Assembly (NCBI RefSeq): GCF_009834875.1
Contig: NZ_WVHT01000006.1
Location: 248,001-312,000, forward strand
Direction of reading: 5' to 3'
Source: Hufsiella arboris
GTDB taxonomy: Bacteria; Bacteroidota; Bacteroidia; Sphingobacteriales; Sphingobacteriaceae
Length of the DNA: 64,000 bases
Numbering within the stretch: position 1 is the first letter of the stretch; the number at the start of each line of letters is the position of its first letter. The notes under the pieces were generated by a model. The model was not told where the DNA came from and ran no database searches. It worked only from the letters and a program-made list of their open reading frames with translations. Of this stretch, positions 45,369 through 53,498 are shown piece after piece. The position numbers and the translations under genes were made by a program.

Positions 45369-45659
45369 ATGAAACAGTATCTTATTACAGCCAAAGATTT
45401 TACCGATGAAAATGCCTTGGAACGACGTCTTAAGGCTCGTCCTTTACATTTTGAAAATGCCAGGAGGCTAAAACTAACCGGAAATTTTATTTCCGGCGGT
45501 GCCGTACTTGACGAGCACGACAAAATGATCGGTTCGATGATGGTTTTGCAATTCGATTCAGAAAGTGAAGTTGATAAGTGGAAAGAATCTGAACCCTATC
45601 TTACCATGAAAGTTTGGGAAAACATTGACATAAGGCCGTTTAAACTAGCTGATGTATGA
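45369..45659 (+). CDS. YciI family protein
   Basis: A 96-residue ferredoxin-like dimeric protein of the YciI/YCII family. It shows the usual pattern KQYLITAKDFTDENALERRLKARPLHFENARRLK, then FISGGAVLDE and the conserved GSMMVLQFDSESEVDKW. Family members include dehydrochlorinase-like and muconolactone-isomerase-like enzymes, but most have no known substrate. It begins at the base after the small membrane protein and overlaps murI by 4 nt. Confidence 0.87.
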   Translation: MKQYLITAKDFTDENALERRLKARPLHFENARRLKLTGNFISGGAVLDEHDKMIGSMMVLQFDSESEVDKWKESEPYLTMKVWENIDIRPFKLADV

Positions 45660-46483
45660 GTGAAAAGTTTCCGATAGGCATTTTTGACTCAGGATATGGC
45701 GGTTTAACTGTATTCAAAGAGATTCTAAAAAAACTCCCCCAATACGATTACATTTATTTAGGCGATAATGCTCGCGTACCCTACGGTAACCGGTCTTTTG
45801 AAACGGTTTATCAATATACCTGGCAGTGTGTTCAACAGTTATTTGATAAAGGCTGCAGGTTAGTTGTTTTGGCATGTAACACAGCGTCGGCGAAGGCGTT
45901 GAGGAGCATCCAGCAAAAAAATCTGCCGCAACTTTCTGATACCAGACGAGTGCTTGGAGTTATCCGGCCAACAACCGAAATAGTGGGCGATTTAACACAA
46001 AGCCGGTCTGTCGGTATCCTGGCGACAAACGGAACAGTTTCGTCGCGCTCCTATCCTATTGAAATATCGCATTTTTATCCTGATATCCAGGTATTCCAGG
46101 AGGCTTGCCCGATGTGGGTTCCATTAGTTGAAAATAATGAACACCAAAAGCCAGGGGCTGACTATTTCATTAAACAGCACATGGATAACCTGTTAAATCA
46201 ATCGGGTGACATAGATACGGTCATTCTCGGCTGCACGCATTATCCATTGCTTATAAACAAAATCATGCAATATATCCCTGATTCTATCAGACTGATCTCG
46301 CAGGGTGAAATTGTAGCGGAAAAGCTCGCTGATTATTTAGTGAGACATCCCGAGATTGAAGGATTATGTAGCAAAAATGGAAATTACTCCTTTTACACAA
46401 CAGAATCCGTAGAGGAATTTGATAAAAAAGGGGCAATTTTTTTCGGAAGCCAAATTAGCTGCGAGCACCTGGAAGTTCAGTAA
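45656..46483 (+). CDS. murI: Glutamate racemase
   Basis: Makes D-glutamate for peptidoglycan (EC 5.1.1.3). The substrate motif is IGIFDSGYGGLTVFKE. The two catalytic cysteines are both present: Cys74 in LACNTASAKAL and Cys193 in LGCTHYPLL. Length 275 is normal. It ends a plus-strand trio with the small membrane protein and YciI gene, and converges with aroQ (8 nt apart). Confidence 0.95.
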   Translation: MSEKFPIGIFDSGYGGLTVFKEILKKLPQYDYIYLGDNARVPYGNRSFETVYQYTWQCVQQLFDKGCRLVVLACNTASAKALRSIQQKNLPQLSDTRRVLGVIRPTTEIVGDLTQSRSVGILATNGTVSSRSYPIEISHFYPDIQVFQEACPMWVPLVENNEHQKPGADYFIKQHMDNLLNQSGDIDTVILGCTHYPLLINKIMQYIPDSIRLISQGEIVAEKLADYLVRHPEIEGLCSKNGNYSFYTTESVEEFDKKGAIFFGSQISCEHLEVQ

Positions 46484-46491
46484 GCCGGCAG

Positions 46492-46911
46492 TTACTTAGA
46501 AAGTAAACTTTCTATCGCGAGTTTGTAACCGTTTAAACCGAAGCCTGTTAAAACGCCCTTGCAATTTTTGCCGGTTAATGATACGTGCCTGAATTCCTCG
46601 CGGGCATAAATGTTAGAAATATGAACTTCTACTACCGGGGTGTTTATGCCGGCAATCGCATCAGCTATAGCAACTGAGGTATGGGTATAGCCTCCGGCAT
46701 TTAGAATAATACCTTCGAAGCTAAATCCAATTTCATGGAGCTTATTGATGATTTCGCCCTCTACATTGCTCTGAAAATAGCTTATTTCGATATCGGCATA
46801 TTGAGAACGCAAGCCTTCCAGGTATCCGTCAAAGCTGGCATCTCCATAAATTGATTTTTCGCGAACTCCGAGAAGGTTTAAATTAGGGCCGTTAATTATT
46901 TGTATTTTCAT
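46492..46911 (-). CDS. aroQ: Type II 3-dehydroquinate dehydratase
   Basis: Dodecameric shikimate-pathway enzyme (EC 4.2.1.10). The start MKIQIINGPNLNLLGVRE is canonical, with the Tyr-containing IYGDAS loop following and then YFQSNVEGEIINKLHE, ILNAGGYTHTSVAIADAI and VHISNIYAREEFRH, which provide the active-site Asn, His and Arg. ATG 46911 gives 139 residues; a start ten codons upstream is not supported. A -7 box lies 28 nt before the start. It is transcribed away from xerD with a very short shared interval. Confidence 0.95.
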   Translation of the reverse strand: MKIQIINGPNLNLLGVREKSIYGDASFDGYLEGLRSQYADIEISYFQSNVEGEIINKLHEIGFSFEGIILNAGGYTHTSVAIADAIAGINTPVVEVHISNIYAREEFRHVSLTGKNCKGVLTGFGLNGYKLAIESLLSK

Positions 46912-46938
46912 TGAGCTGTGGTTGTAACAATCAAGCTT

Positions 46939-46946
46939 CAAACTTA
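46939..46946 (-). promoter_or_regulatory. -7 box TAAGTTTG of aroQ
   Basis: Exact TAnnTTTG on the minus strand, 28 nt upstream of the aroQ ATG. It lies inside the alternative 5' extension of the xerD ORF, which argues that xerD starts further downstream. Confidence 0.5.
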
Positions 46947-46962
46947 CATAAAAACAAAAACA

Positions 46963-47859
46963 TTGAGCTGGGAAAGCACTATCAAAGGATTCAAAGCCTA
47001 CTTACGTTTGGAACGATCAGCATCGCCAAATACGCTGGAAGCCTATTTAAGGGATGTTGAAAAACTTAGGCAATACGCTGAAACTATTGGTTCAAAAAAA
47101 CCCACCGAATTACTGAAATCGGATTTAAAGAATTTCCTTATCTGGATCAACGAACTTGGTGTGTTACCTTCCTCGCAAGCACGCATCATTTCAGGCATTA
47201 AGAGCTTTTTTAAATTCATGATGCTGGAAGAAATGATCACAATTGATCCCGCTTCATTAATCGAGACACCGAAACTCAGCAAAAAGCTTCCCGACGTTTT
47301 AAGCGTTGAAGAAATCGACAAGCTTATCGGAGGCATTGATCTTTCCTCGCCAGAAGGAATGCGGAACAAAGCTTTACTGGAAGTTTTATATAGTTGCGGC
47401 CTGCGCGTTTCGGAGCTGGTAAACCTTAAAATGTCTAATTTATTTCTTGATGTCGAGTTTATCAAAATAATCGGTAAAGGAAATAAAGAGCGACTTGTTC
47501 CTATCGGAGGTGAGGCGATAAGGTATCTGATGATTTATAAAGAAGAGATACGTAAATCTGTTGAAGTTTCCAAAGGAGCTGAAGATTTCCTCTTTTTAAA
47601 CCGTCGCGGTTCACCCCTTTCCCGCGTGATGATTTTTATAATTATAAAAGATCTTGCTGCGAAGGCAGGACTAAAAAAAACGATAAGTCCGCACACTTTC
47701 CGGCATTCTTTTGCCACTCACCTCGTTGAAGGAGGCGCCGACTTACGCGCAGTACAGGACATGCTCGGCCATGAAAGTATCACGACAACGGAAATTTACA
47801 CGCATCTTGACCGTAACTATTTAAAGCAGGTAATCACGCAATACCATCCAAGAAGCTAA
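46963..47859 (+). CDS. xerD: Tyrosine recombinase XerD
   Basis: Resolves chromosome dimers at dif together with XerC, and acts at the septum. The core-binding domain begins SWESTIKGFKAYLRLERSASPNTLEAYLRDVEKL. The catalytic residues are in place: Arg in SCGLRVSELVNL, Lys in IIGKGNKERLVPIG, HTFRHSFATHL with HxxR, and the nucleophile Tyr in TTEIYTHL. The start is probably the TTG at 46963, giving 298 residues as in other XerD proteins; the GTG at 46918 would add 15 unmatched residues and overlaps the aroQ promoter. Confidence 0.9.
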   Translation: MSWESTIKGFKAYLRLERSASPNTLEAYLRDVEKLRQYAETIGSKKPTELLKSDLKNFLIWINELGVLPSSQARIISGIKSFFKFMMLEEMITIDPASLIETPKLSKKLPDVLSVEEIDKLIGGIDLSSPEGMRNKALLEVLYSCGLRVSELVNLKMSNLFLDVEFIKIIGKGNKERLVPIGGEAIRYLMIYKEEIRKSVEVSKGAEDFLFLNRRGSPLSRVMIFIIIKDLAAKAGLKKTISPHTFRHSFATHLVEGGADLRAVQDMLGHESITTTEIYTHLDRNYLKQVITQYHPRS

Positions 47860-47874
47860 CAGCCAGTTTAACGT

Positions 47875-48741
47875 TTACAAACGGCTAGCTTTAATCATCC
47901 TGTCTTTTCCGTTAATATCTTTCCGCAAAACAACGTCCTTAAATCCTTTTTGTGAAAGCATATCAGATACTTCTTTTCCGAAATGTTCATTTATTTCAAA
48001 AAAAAGCCGGCCGTTTGTTTCGAGATTGATAAAAGCAAAATCAGCGATTGCCCGGTAAAACAGCAGCGGATCGTCGTCAGGAACAAACAGGGCGGTAGAA
48101 GGCTCAAACTGCAAAACATTGTGATGCATTGACGACTTTTCCGAATCCGTTATGTATGGCGGATTGCTTACAATCAGTGTGTAAGGTTGTGCAATAAAGC
48201 TGTCCGGATTTAAAATATCCGATTCAAAAAAATCGACATTTACGTTATTAATATCCGCATTCTTTTTAGCGATTTCTAAAGCCGCCTCTGAAATATCAAT
48301 TGCAGATATTTCGAGCTGGGGACCCACGCTTTTGAGGCTGACCGGAATACAGCCGCTGCCGGTTCCGATATCGAGTACTTTAATCTTTCTTTCCGCAAAA
48401 CCAGGAAACTCCTGTATTTCGTCAGCAATCCAGGCAACAAGTTCTTCTGTCTCTGGGCGTGGTATTAAAACCGCCTCAGTTACTTTAAATTTCAAACCAT
48501 AGAAATCCGCTTCGCCGATAATATATTGCAAAGGCCGGCCTGTTTTAAGCTGCCCCAAGACATTGAAAAGCCGTCCGGAATGCGCTTCCGAGGCTTTATC
48601 GTCCCGCTTTGCCAGCATCATGGCCTTATCAAGGCCGGTAACATGCTCTATAGCATAACGGGCGATTTGCAGGGCTTCTTCTCTATCATATAAATTCTGC
48701 AACGTTTCAATGAAGGATGTCTCTATCTGCCGGAAAATCAT
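47875..48741 (-). CDS. prmC: Release factor glutamine N5-methyltransferase
   Basis: Methylates the GGQ glutamine of peptide chain release factors (EC 2.1.1.297). The AdoMet motif is KVLDIGTGSGCIPVSL and the substrate motif NPPYI is intact (LIVSNPPYITDSEK). The N-terminal helical domain starts at MIFRQIETSF from ATG 48741; a 9-codon longer reading from 48768 is not supported. 288 residues is normal. It diverges from ribD across about 80 nt. Confidence 0.93.
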   Translation of the reverse strand: MIFRQIETSFIETLQNLYDREEALQIARYAIEHVTGLDKAMMLAKRDDKASEAHSGRLFNVLGQLKTGRPLQYIIGEADFYGLKFKVTEAVLIPRPETEELVAWIADEIQEFPGFAERKIKVLDIGTGSGCIPVSLKSVGPQLEISAIDISEAALEIAKKNADINNVNVDFFESDILNPDSFIAQPYTLIVSNPPYITDSEKSSMHHNVLQFEPSTALFVPDDDPLLFYRAIADFAFINLETNGRLFFEINEHFGKEVSDMLSQKGFKDVVLRKDINGKDRMIKASRL

Positions 48742-48812
48742 TTGCCAAAAATAAGATATCAGCAACAATTGGAGTTACCGGTTAATTTTAAACTTCTGAT
48801 CGTTGCATTACT

Positions 48813-48820
48813 TACATTTG
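48813..48820 (+). promoter_or_regulatory. -7 box TACATTTG directly before ribD
   Basis: Exact TAnnTTTG, then CGCA, then the ribD ATG: the same TAnnTTTG-N4-ATG spacing as at 38632 and 56448, suggesting a leaderless message. Confidence 0.55.
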
Positions 48821-48824
48821 CGCA

Positions 48825-49877
48825 ATGATCGATCACGAAAAATACATGAATCGCTGTATTGAACTGGCTTTGCTTGCCGCGGGAAATGTTAGTCCAAATC
48901 CCATGGTTGGCGCGGTGATCGTTCACCAGGATCGGATTATAGGCGAAGGATTTCACCAGCAGTTCGGCGGTCCTCATGCCGAAGTAAATGCAGTAAACGG
49001 TGTTTTAAAAAACCACGAAAATGCAGCGGAACTCCTCAAAGAAGCAACGATTTATGTTTCACTCGAACCTTGTGCACATTTTGGGAAAACACCACCATGT
49101 GCAGATCTGATCATAAGGCATGAAATTCCAAACGTTGTGATTGGCTGTCGTGATCCGTTTGATGCGGTGGACGGCAAAGGTATTGAGAAGTTACAAGCTG
49201 CCGGCATTAAGGTAACAGTGGGAGTTCTTGAGAATGATTGTAAATGGATAAACCGCCGTTTCTTTACTCGCGTAAAAAAGCAGCGTCCTTATGTTATTCT
49301 AAAATGGGCACAAACCAGCGATAATTACTTCGCTCCTGAGGATGGCAGTCAGCGCTGGATTAGCTCTGCAGCTTCAAAAAAATTAGCTCATAAATGGCGT
49401 TCTGAAGAAGATGCTATCCTGGTTGGCTTCAACACGGCCCGAATCGATAATCCGGAACTGACCGTACGTGAATGGTCGGGAAAAAATCCAAAACGGATCG
49501 TTATCGATAAAGACCTATCGCTAAACGATAGCTTAAACCTGTTTAACGACGCCGCCGAAACCATTGTATTCAATTCAAAGAAAACTGATATACAGGGTCA
49601 TATTAAGTTTCTGGAAGTAGAAAACTTTGATCATTATCTGCCTCAGCTGATTTTGTACCAGCTTTACCTGATGGACGTCCAATCAATAATAATTGAGGGC
49701 GGTATAAAAACGCTCAAGACCTTTATCGAAAATAATCTGTGGGATGAAGCCAGGATATTTACCTCGAACGCTAGTTGGGCAAATGGCATAAAAGCCCCGC
49801 AAATTGATGGGATACTTCAAACAACCGACCCGATAGATACCGATTTCTTAAAAATATATTACGCTCCGAATTCATGA
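48825..49877 (+). CDS. ribD: Bifunctional riboflavin biosynthesis deaminase/reductase
   Basis: Converts diaminohydroxyphosphoribosylaminopyrimidine to the ribitol derivative in two steps (EC 3.5.4.26 and 1.1.1.193). The deaminase zinc ligands are in PHAEVNAV and LEPCAHFGKTPPCADLI. The reductase domain follows (KQRPYVILKWAQTSDNY; FNTARIDNPELTVR; SIIIEGGIKTLKTFIE). Length 350 is normal. The start may be ATG 48825 or seven codons later; promoter spacing supports 48825. It overlaps the following transporter gene by 4 nt and opens a plus-strand operon. Confidence 0.94.
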   Translation: MIDHEKYMNRCIELALLAAGNVSPNPMVGAVIVHQDRIIGEGFHQQFGGPHAEVNAVNGVLKNHENAAELLKEATIYVSLEPCAHFGKTPPCADLIIRHEIPNVVIGCRDPFDAVDGKGIEKLQAAGIKVTVGVLENDCKWINRRFFTRVKKQRPYVILKWAQTSDNYFAPEDGSQRWISSAASKKLAHKWRSEEDAILVGFNTARIDNPELTVREWSGKNPKRIVIDKDLSLNDSLNLFNDAAETIVFNSKKTDIQGHIKFLEVENFDHYLPQLILYQLYLMDVQSIIIEGGIKTLKTFIENNLWDEARIFTSNASWANGIKAPQIDGILQTTDPIDTDFLKIYYAPNS

Positions 49878-50734
49878 TTTACGTTTTTCTAAGCATTTGC
49901 TGCAGTGTCGTCGTATCTGTTTTACTTAAAATGGCCAAACGATACCAAATCGATATATCTCAGGCTGTAACCTGGAATTACCTGGCTGCAATTTTATTGA
50001 CGCTCGTTTTCTTCCGCCCAAATTTGGGTGTTTCAGTAACCAGTGGGCCGCTCTCGATCTATCTTCTTCTTGGGATTTTACTGCCCTCACTTTTCATGAT
50101 TATTGGCTTAGCAATACGCTTTACAGGAATCGTCAGAACGGATGTCGCACAACGACTATCATTATTTGTTCCGTTGCTGGCTTCATTTTTTTTCTTCGGA
50201 GAATCACTTAACGCCTTAAAGCTTACCGGAATCATCGTTGGATTAACAGCAGTTGTCTGCTCAATCCCCTGGACCGAGAAATCAACGAGAAATGAAAATT
50301 CCAGCTATTCAATAATCTTGTTACTGACCGTTTTTATTGGAATGGGCCTCATAGATGTACTTTTTAAACAAGTTGCCCTAAACAAAACTGTTCCATATAC
50401 CAGTTCATTGCTTTACATCTATCTCCTATCGTTCATCATTTCTATGATTATTCTTGTCTCATTATTTTTAGCTAAGAAAATCAGGTTTCATTGGATAAAC
50501 GTTTTTTGCGGGTTGATTTTGGGCCTGTTTAATTTCGGTAACATTTTATTCTATCTGAAAGCGCACCAGGCAGAGTCGGCACGGCCATCGCTGATTTTCA
50601 CGTCAATGAATATTGGTGTCATCGCGATTGGAGCACTTGTCGGCCTGATTATTTTTAAAGAAAAATTAAGCACGCTTAACAAAGTCGGAATTGCTTTAGC
50701 CTTAATTTCAATAATTATCTTATCTTTTTCCTGA
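49874..50734 (+). CDS. EamA/DMT-family transporter
   Basis: A 286-residue inner-membrane protein with about ten hydrophobic helices and the internal repeat of the drug/metabolite transporter superfamily. Second halves of the repeats are visible in LSLFVPLLASFFFFGESLNALKLTGIIVGLTAVV and TSMNIGVIAIGALVGLIIFKEKLSTLNKVGIALAL. It overlaps ribD by 4 nt and shares one base with the YigZ gene. The position next to ribD suggests, but does not show, a link with a flavin or purine-type metabolite. Confidence 0.86.
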   Translation: MIYVFLSICCSVVVSVLLKMAKRYQIDISQAVTWNYLAAILLTLVFFRPNLGVSVTSGPLSIYLLLGILLPSLFMIIGLAIRFTGIVRTDVAQRLSLFVPLLASFFFFGESLNALKLTGIIVGLTAVVCSIPWTEKSTRNENSSYSIILLLTVFIGMGLIDVLFKQVALNKTVPYTSSLLYIYLLSFIISMIILVSLFLAKKIRFHWINVFCGLILGLFNFGNILFYLKAHQAESARPSLIFTSMNIGVIAIGALVGLIIFKEKLSTLNKVGIALALISIIILSFS

Positions 50735-51348
50735 TGCTTTTTGAAGATACTTATAAAACTATCGCATCCGTTTCCGAGGGCATCTTTCGGGATAAAGGAA
50801 GCAAATTTATTGGCTTTGCTTATCCGGTTAAAAATGAACTGGAGGCTCGCGAAATTCTAAAAACTTTACGGTCTCTGCACCCGAAGGCAAACCATCACTG
50901 CTGGGCGCTTCGTCTTTCACCCGATCGTTCTATATTTAAATTTAACGATGATGGCGAACCTTCGGGAACTGCTGGCAGGCCTATTTTAAACACGCTTTTA
51001 TCAAACGACTTAACGAATGTGCTGGTGGTTGTAGTGCGCTATTTCGGGGGAACGCTGCTAGGAGTGCCAGGTTTGATAAACGCCTATAAAAATGCGACTA
51101 CCGAAGCGCTTAAATCAGCGCAGACCATTGAAAAAACGGTAAATGATCGTTACAGGATCAACTTTTCATACGACAGGATGAACGATGTTATGAAACTCCT
51201 AAAAGATGAAGATCTGTCCGTAATAAACCCCGCCTATAGCAGCGAATGTTCATTGGAAACAGAAATCCGTAAATCGCGGATAAATTCAATTTTATCGCGA
51301 TTGGAGAAACTCGAAGATGTTAAAGCACAATACCTGACAACTTGCTAA
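50734..51348 (+). CDS. YigZ/IMPACT family protein
   Basis: A 204-residue UPF0029 protein. The N-terminal IMPACT domain shows EGIFRDKGSKFIGFAYPVKNE, then HPKANHHCWALRLSPD and FNDDGEPSGTAGRPILN, the family signature, followed by VVVVRYFGGTLLGVPGL. The C-terminal DUF1949 domain has an EF-G-like ferredoxin fold. Bacterial YigZ binds nucleic acid in vitro and has proline-dipeptidase-like reports in other species; its role here is unknown. Its ATG overlaps the previous stop by one base. Confidence 0.91.
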   Translation: MLFEDTYKTIASVSEGIFRDKGSKFIGFAYPVKNELEAREILKTLRSLHPKANHHCWALRLSPDRSIFKFNDDGEPSGTAGRPILNTLLSNDLTNVLVVVVRYFGGTLLGVPGLINAYKNATTEALKSAQTIEKTVNDRYRINFSYDRMNDVMKLLKDEDLSVINPAYSSECSLETEIRKSRINSILSRLEKLEDVKAQYLTTC

Positions 51349-51351
51349 ATT

Positions 51352-52212
51352 ATGATGATAGCAGAAACCGATTTAATCTTAAATGCAGATGGCAGCATTT
51401 ACCATTTGAACCTTTTACCTGAAGATATAGCAGAGACGATAATCACTGTCGGCGATCCGGAAAGAGTCGGCGATGTCAGCAAATACTTTGATCGCATTGA
51501 AGTAAAAAAGGGGAAACGAGAATTCATCACTCATACCGGCTACATCGGCAGCAAGCGTATAACAGTTGTTTCAACGGGAATTGGCACAGACAACATCGAC
51601 ATCGTTTTTAATGAGCTTGACGCACTGGTTAACATCGATTTTAAAACACGTACCGTTAAGCCAGACCTTACCAGATTGGAAATAGTACGTATTGGTACAT
51701 CTGGAACTATCCAACCCGATATACCAATCGACAGCATCCTTGTTTCCGAATATGCTTTGGGCCTGGACAACTTGATGACATTTTATGTTTCAGATCTATC
51801 GGAAAAGGATGATGGTTTAGCACAAAGCTTAAAACAGCATGTCCAAAGCTTTCAGTTGCCCGAGCCTTATGTTGCGTCTTGTAACTCAAACTTACTTGAA
51901 AAAATAGGCGACGGTTTAATTAAAGGAATCACGCTTACCGCCCCAGGGTTTTATGCGCCACAGGGCCGCGAGGTCAGAGCAAAAAACGTTTTTAAAAATT
52001 TTATTGAAATTTTCCAGTCGTTCAATTACCAAGGCACCAGGGTAACCAACCTGGAAATGGAAACCGCCGGAATTTACGCGCTTGCCGGCATATTAAATCA
52101 CAAAGCATTGTCAGTTAACGCAATTTTAGCAAGCAGAGCTAAATTAGAATTTAGCAAAAAGCCATATAAAGTTGTCGATCAGGCAATTAAGCACGTACTC
52201 GAAAAATTATAA
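51352..52212 (+). CDS. Uridine phosphorylase-like nucleoside phosphorylase
   Basis: A 286-residue member of the PNP/UDP phosphorylase superfamily. Phosphate-binding and ribose-binding motifs are seen in IITVGDPERVGDVSKYF, VVSTGIGTDNIDIVFNEL and IVRIGTSGTIQPDIP; the nucleoside site is in VTNLEMETAGIYALAGILNHK. This best fits uridine phosphorylase-type enzymes used in pyrimidine salvage, though base specificity cannot be told. An alternative ATG is one codon later. It ends the ribD operon, 3 nt after the YigZ gene. Confidence 0.88.
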   Translation: MMIAETDLILNADGSIYHLNLLPEDIAETIITVGDPERVGDVSKYFDRIEVKKGKREFITHTGYIGSKRITVVSTGIGTDNIDIVFNELDALVNIDFKTRTVKPDLTRLEIVRIGTSGTIQPDIPIDSILVSEYALGLDNLMTFYVSDLSEKDDGLAQSLKQHVQSFQLPEPYVASCNSNLLEKIGDGLIKGITLTAPGFYAPQGREVRAKNVFKNFIEIFQSFNYQGTRVTNLEMETAGIYALAGILNHKALSVNAILASRAKLEFSKKPYKVVDQAIKHVLEKL

Positions 52213-52280
52213 CTTTGCTAATTTTTAAAATGTGACAAACCGCTATTTGCAATTTTTGTTCATGTTAAAAAAACCAGACT

Positions 52281-52556
52281 ATGAAAGCTTTAATCCTCCC
52301 AACTCCCGCCAGCAACAGACTTGTTGATTTTTTTAAAATGATGATTCCCGATCCACCTGATGGCTATGAAATTGATGATGACGACGACTTCGAAGATGAT
52401 GATATTATCGAGGACGACAAAGCAGACTTTGACGAAGATGAAATAGAAACCGATGACGAAGATATTGTTGAGGAAGATGATTATGTAGACGATGACGAAG
52501 ACGACGATGATCCACTTGGTGAACTAAGAGGATCTGAAATTGATCGCCCGTACTGA
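52281..52556 (+). CDS. Extremely acidic small protein of unknown function
   Basis: A 91-residue protein. After an ordinary start (MKALILPTPASNRLVDFFKMM) and PDPPDGYEIDD, roughly residues 32-80 are almost entirely Asp and Glu, in uneven repeats such as DDEDIVEEDDYVDDDEDDDD. The composition implies no stable fold and a very low isoelectric point. I know of no matching family; such acidic tails act elsewhere as nucleic-acid mimics, cation buffers or chaperone interaction sites, none shown here. It lies after the nucleoside phosphorylase gene and before a large inverted repeat. Confidence 0.6.
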   Translation: MKALILPTPASNRLVDFFKMMIPDPPDGYEIDDDDDFEDDDIIEDDKADFDEDEIETDDEDIVEEDDYVDDDEDDDDPLGELRGSEIDRPY

Positions 52557-52561
52557 AGAAC

Positions 52562-52648
52562 TTAGCCTCTTTAAAAAAAATTTATAAGCGCTGTTACTTT
52601 TCGGTAGCAATTTGCGTCTTACTTATAAATTTTTTATGAAGAGGCTAA
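52562..52648. repeat. Large inverted repeat overlapping a small ORF start
   Basis: Two 27-nt arms, 52562-52588 and 52622-52648, pair at 25 of 27 positions and enclose 33 nt. The arms open TTAGCCTCTT and close AAGAGGCTAA. The loop contains further short dyads (GCTGTTAC with GTAGC; CGC with GCG). The ATG of the small membrane protein at 52636 is inside the right arm. It could act as a terminator for the acidic-protein gene, as a translation block, or be a remnant of a small mobile palindrome. Confidence 0.7.
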
Positions 52649-52776
52649 ACAATTTTTTAAAGCTGTTATTCCTTGGATTATTTTTATTCATAAGTGGTTG
52701 GGTGATTTATGCTAAGTTCACCGCTAATGTTTATTTGAATAAAACACAAACAGCTGTTCTTGATTCTGACAGCTAA
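52636..52776 (+). CDS. 46-residue membrane protein
   Basis: A basic start (MKRLNNFLK) precedes one strong hydrophobic helix (LLFLGLFLFISGWVIYA) and a short polar tail (KFTANVYLNKTQTAVLDSDS). This is the appearance of a single-pass membrane protein with the N-terminus inside, or of an uncleaved signal-anchor. Its ATG lies in the right arm of an 87-nt inverted repeat, so its translation may be repressed by RNA structure. The last 4 nt overlap the 3' end of mqnA on the other strand. No family is recognised. Confidence 0.5.
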   Translation: MKRLNNFLKLLFLGLFLFISGWVIYAKFTANVYLNKTQTAVLDSDS

Positions 52777-53498
52777 TCCAGCTCCTTTACCATCGTCAAA
52801 AATCTATTCAAAGCTTCCCGTTTTTCGGCAGTCAGATCATAATCGATACGGCTCATGAGATAATCATCCAAGTCAAAGTCATTACGCTTTGGCAGTTCTG
52901 CAATTACTTCCTTTCGATGATTTAATCCAAATTTCAGCACTTCGTTAAATTCGGTGACAAAAGAATTAGAAACCGGTTTATTTGAAGCCCAAACAGCAAA
53001 CGCAAATGGCAACCCTGTAAATTTCATCCATTCTTCAGCCAGGTCATACTCGTACGCATAACTACCTTTCTTGCCGAATGTACGGTCGCCGATCTCAACG
53101 AACGCGTCAGCTTCTGCAGTTTCTACGATAGCCGGATGTTTCTTCCAGTAGTTTTTCAGTAATACTCGGGCAAGATTATTGGAAGTTCTTGATTGTTTAT
53201 CTAACCGTATTGTTTGGATGTCTTCGATCGGTTTGCTACTGAAGATAAAAACTGAATTGACCGGCCCTACTGCGCCAATGCAATAATCTGAAATAATATG
53301 ATAATCAGGTATTTTCAACAACGCGGCAACAGGAACGAGGCCGATATCTGCTTTATCGTCAATTAGTTTCTGTGCGCATTCGGCAGGTATGTCGAGGCTT
53401 AAATCAATTTTCTCTAAAAATTCCGGGTGCTTTAATAATCCGTAAACAAAAGGCTTGGTATTTGTATAGGAAACGGCTGATATTCTAATCTTGCTCAC
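52773..53498 (-). CDS. mqnA: Chorismate dehydratase MqnA
   Basis: First committed enzyme of the futalosine route to menaquinone (EC 4.2.1.151), forming 3-[(1-carboxyvinyl)oxy]benzoate. The periplasmic-binding-like fold is recognisable: RISAVSYTNTKPFVYGLL, AECAQKLIDDKADIGLVPVAAL, SVFIFSSKPIEDIQTIRLDKQSRTSNNLARVLL, and the C-terminal EVLKFGLNHRKE. 241 residues is normal. It overlaps the histidine phosphatase gene by 14 nt; mqnE lies further upstream on the same strand. No canonical menaquinone (menFDHCBEA) gene is in the window. Confidence 0.92.
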   Translation of the reverse strand: MSKIRISAVSYTNTKPFVYGLLKHPEFLEKIDLSLDIPAECAQKLIDDKADIGLVPVAALLKIPDYHIISDYCIGAVGPVNSVFIFSSKPIEDIQTIRLDKQSRTSNNLARVLLKNYWKKHPAIVETAEADAFVEIGDRTFGKKGSYAYEYDLAEEWMKFTGLPFAFAVWASNKPVSNSFVTEFNEVLKFGLNHRKEVIAELPKRNDFDLDDYLMSRIDYDLTAEKREALNRFLTMVKELD

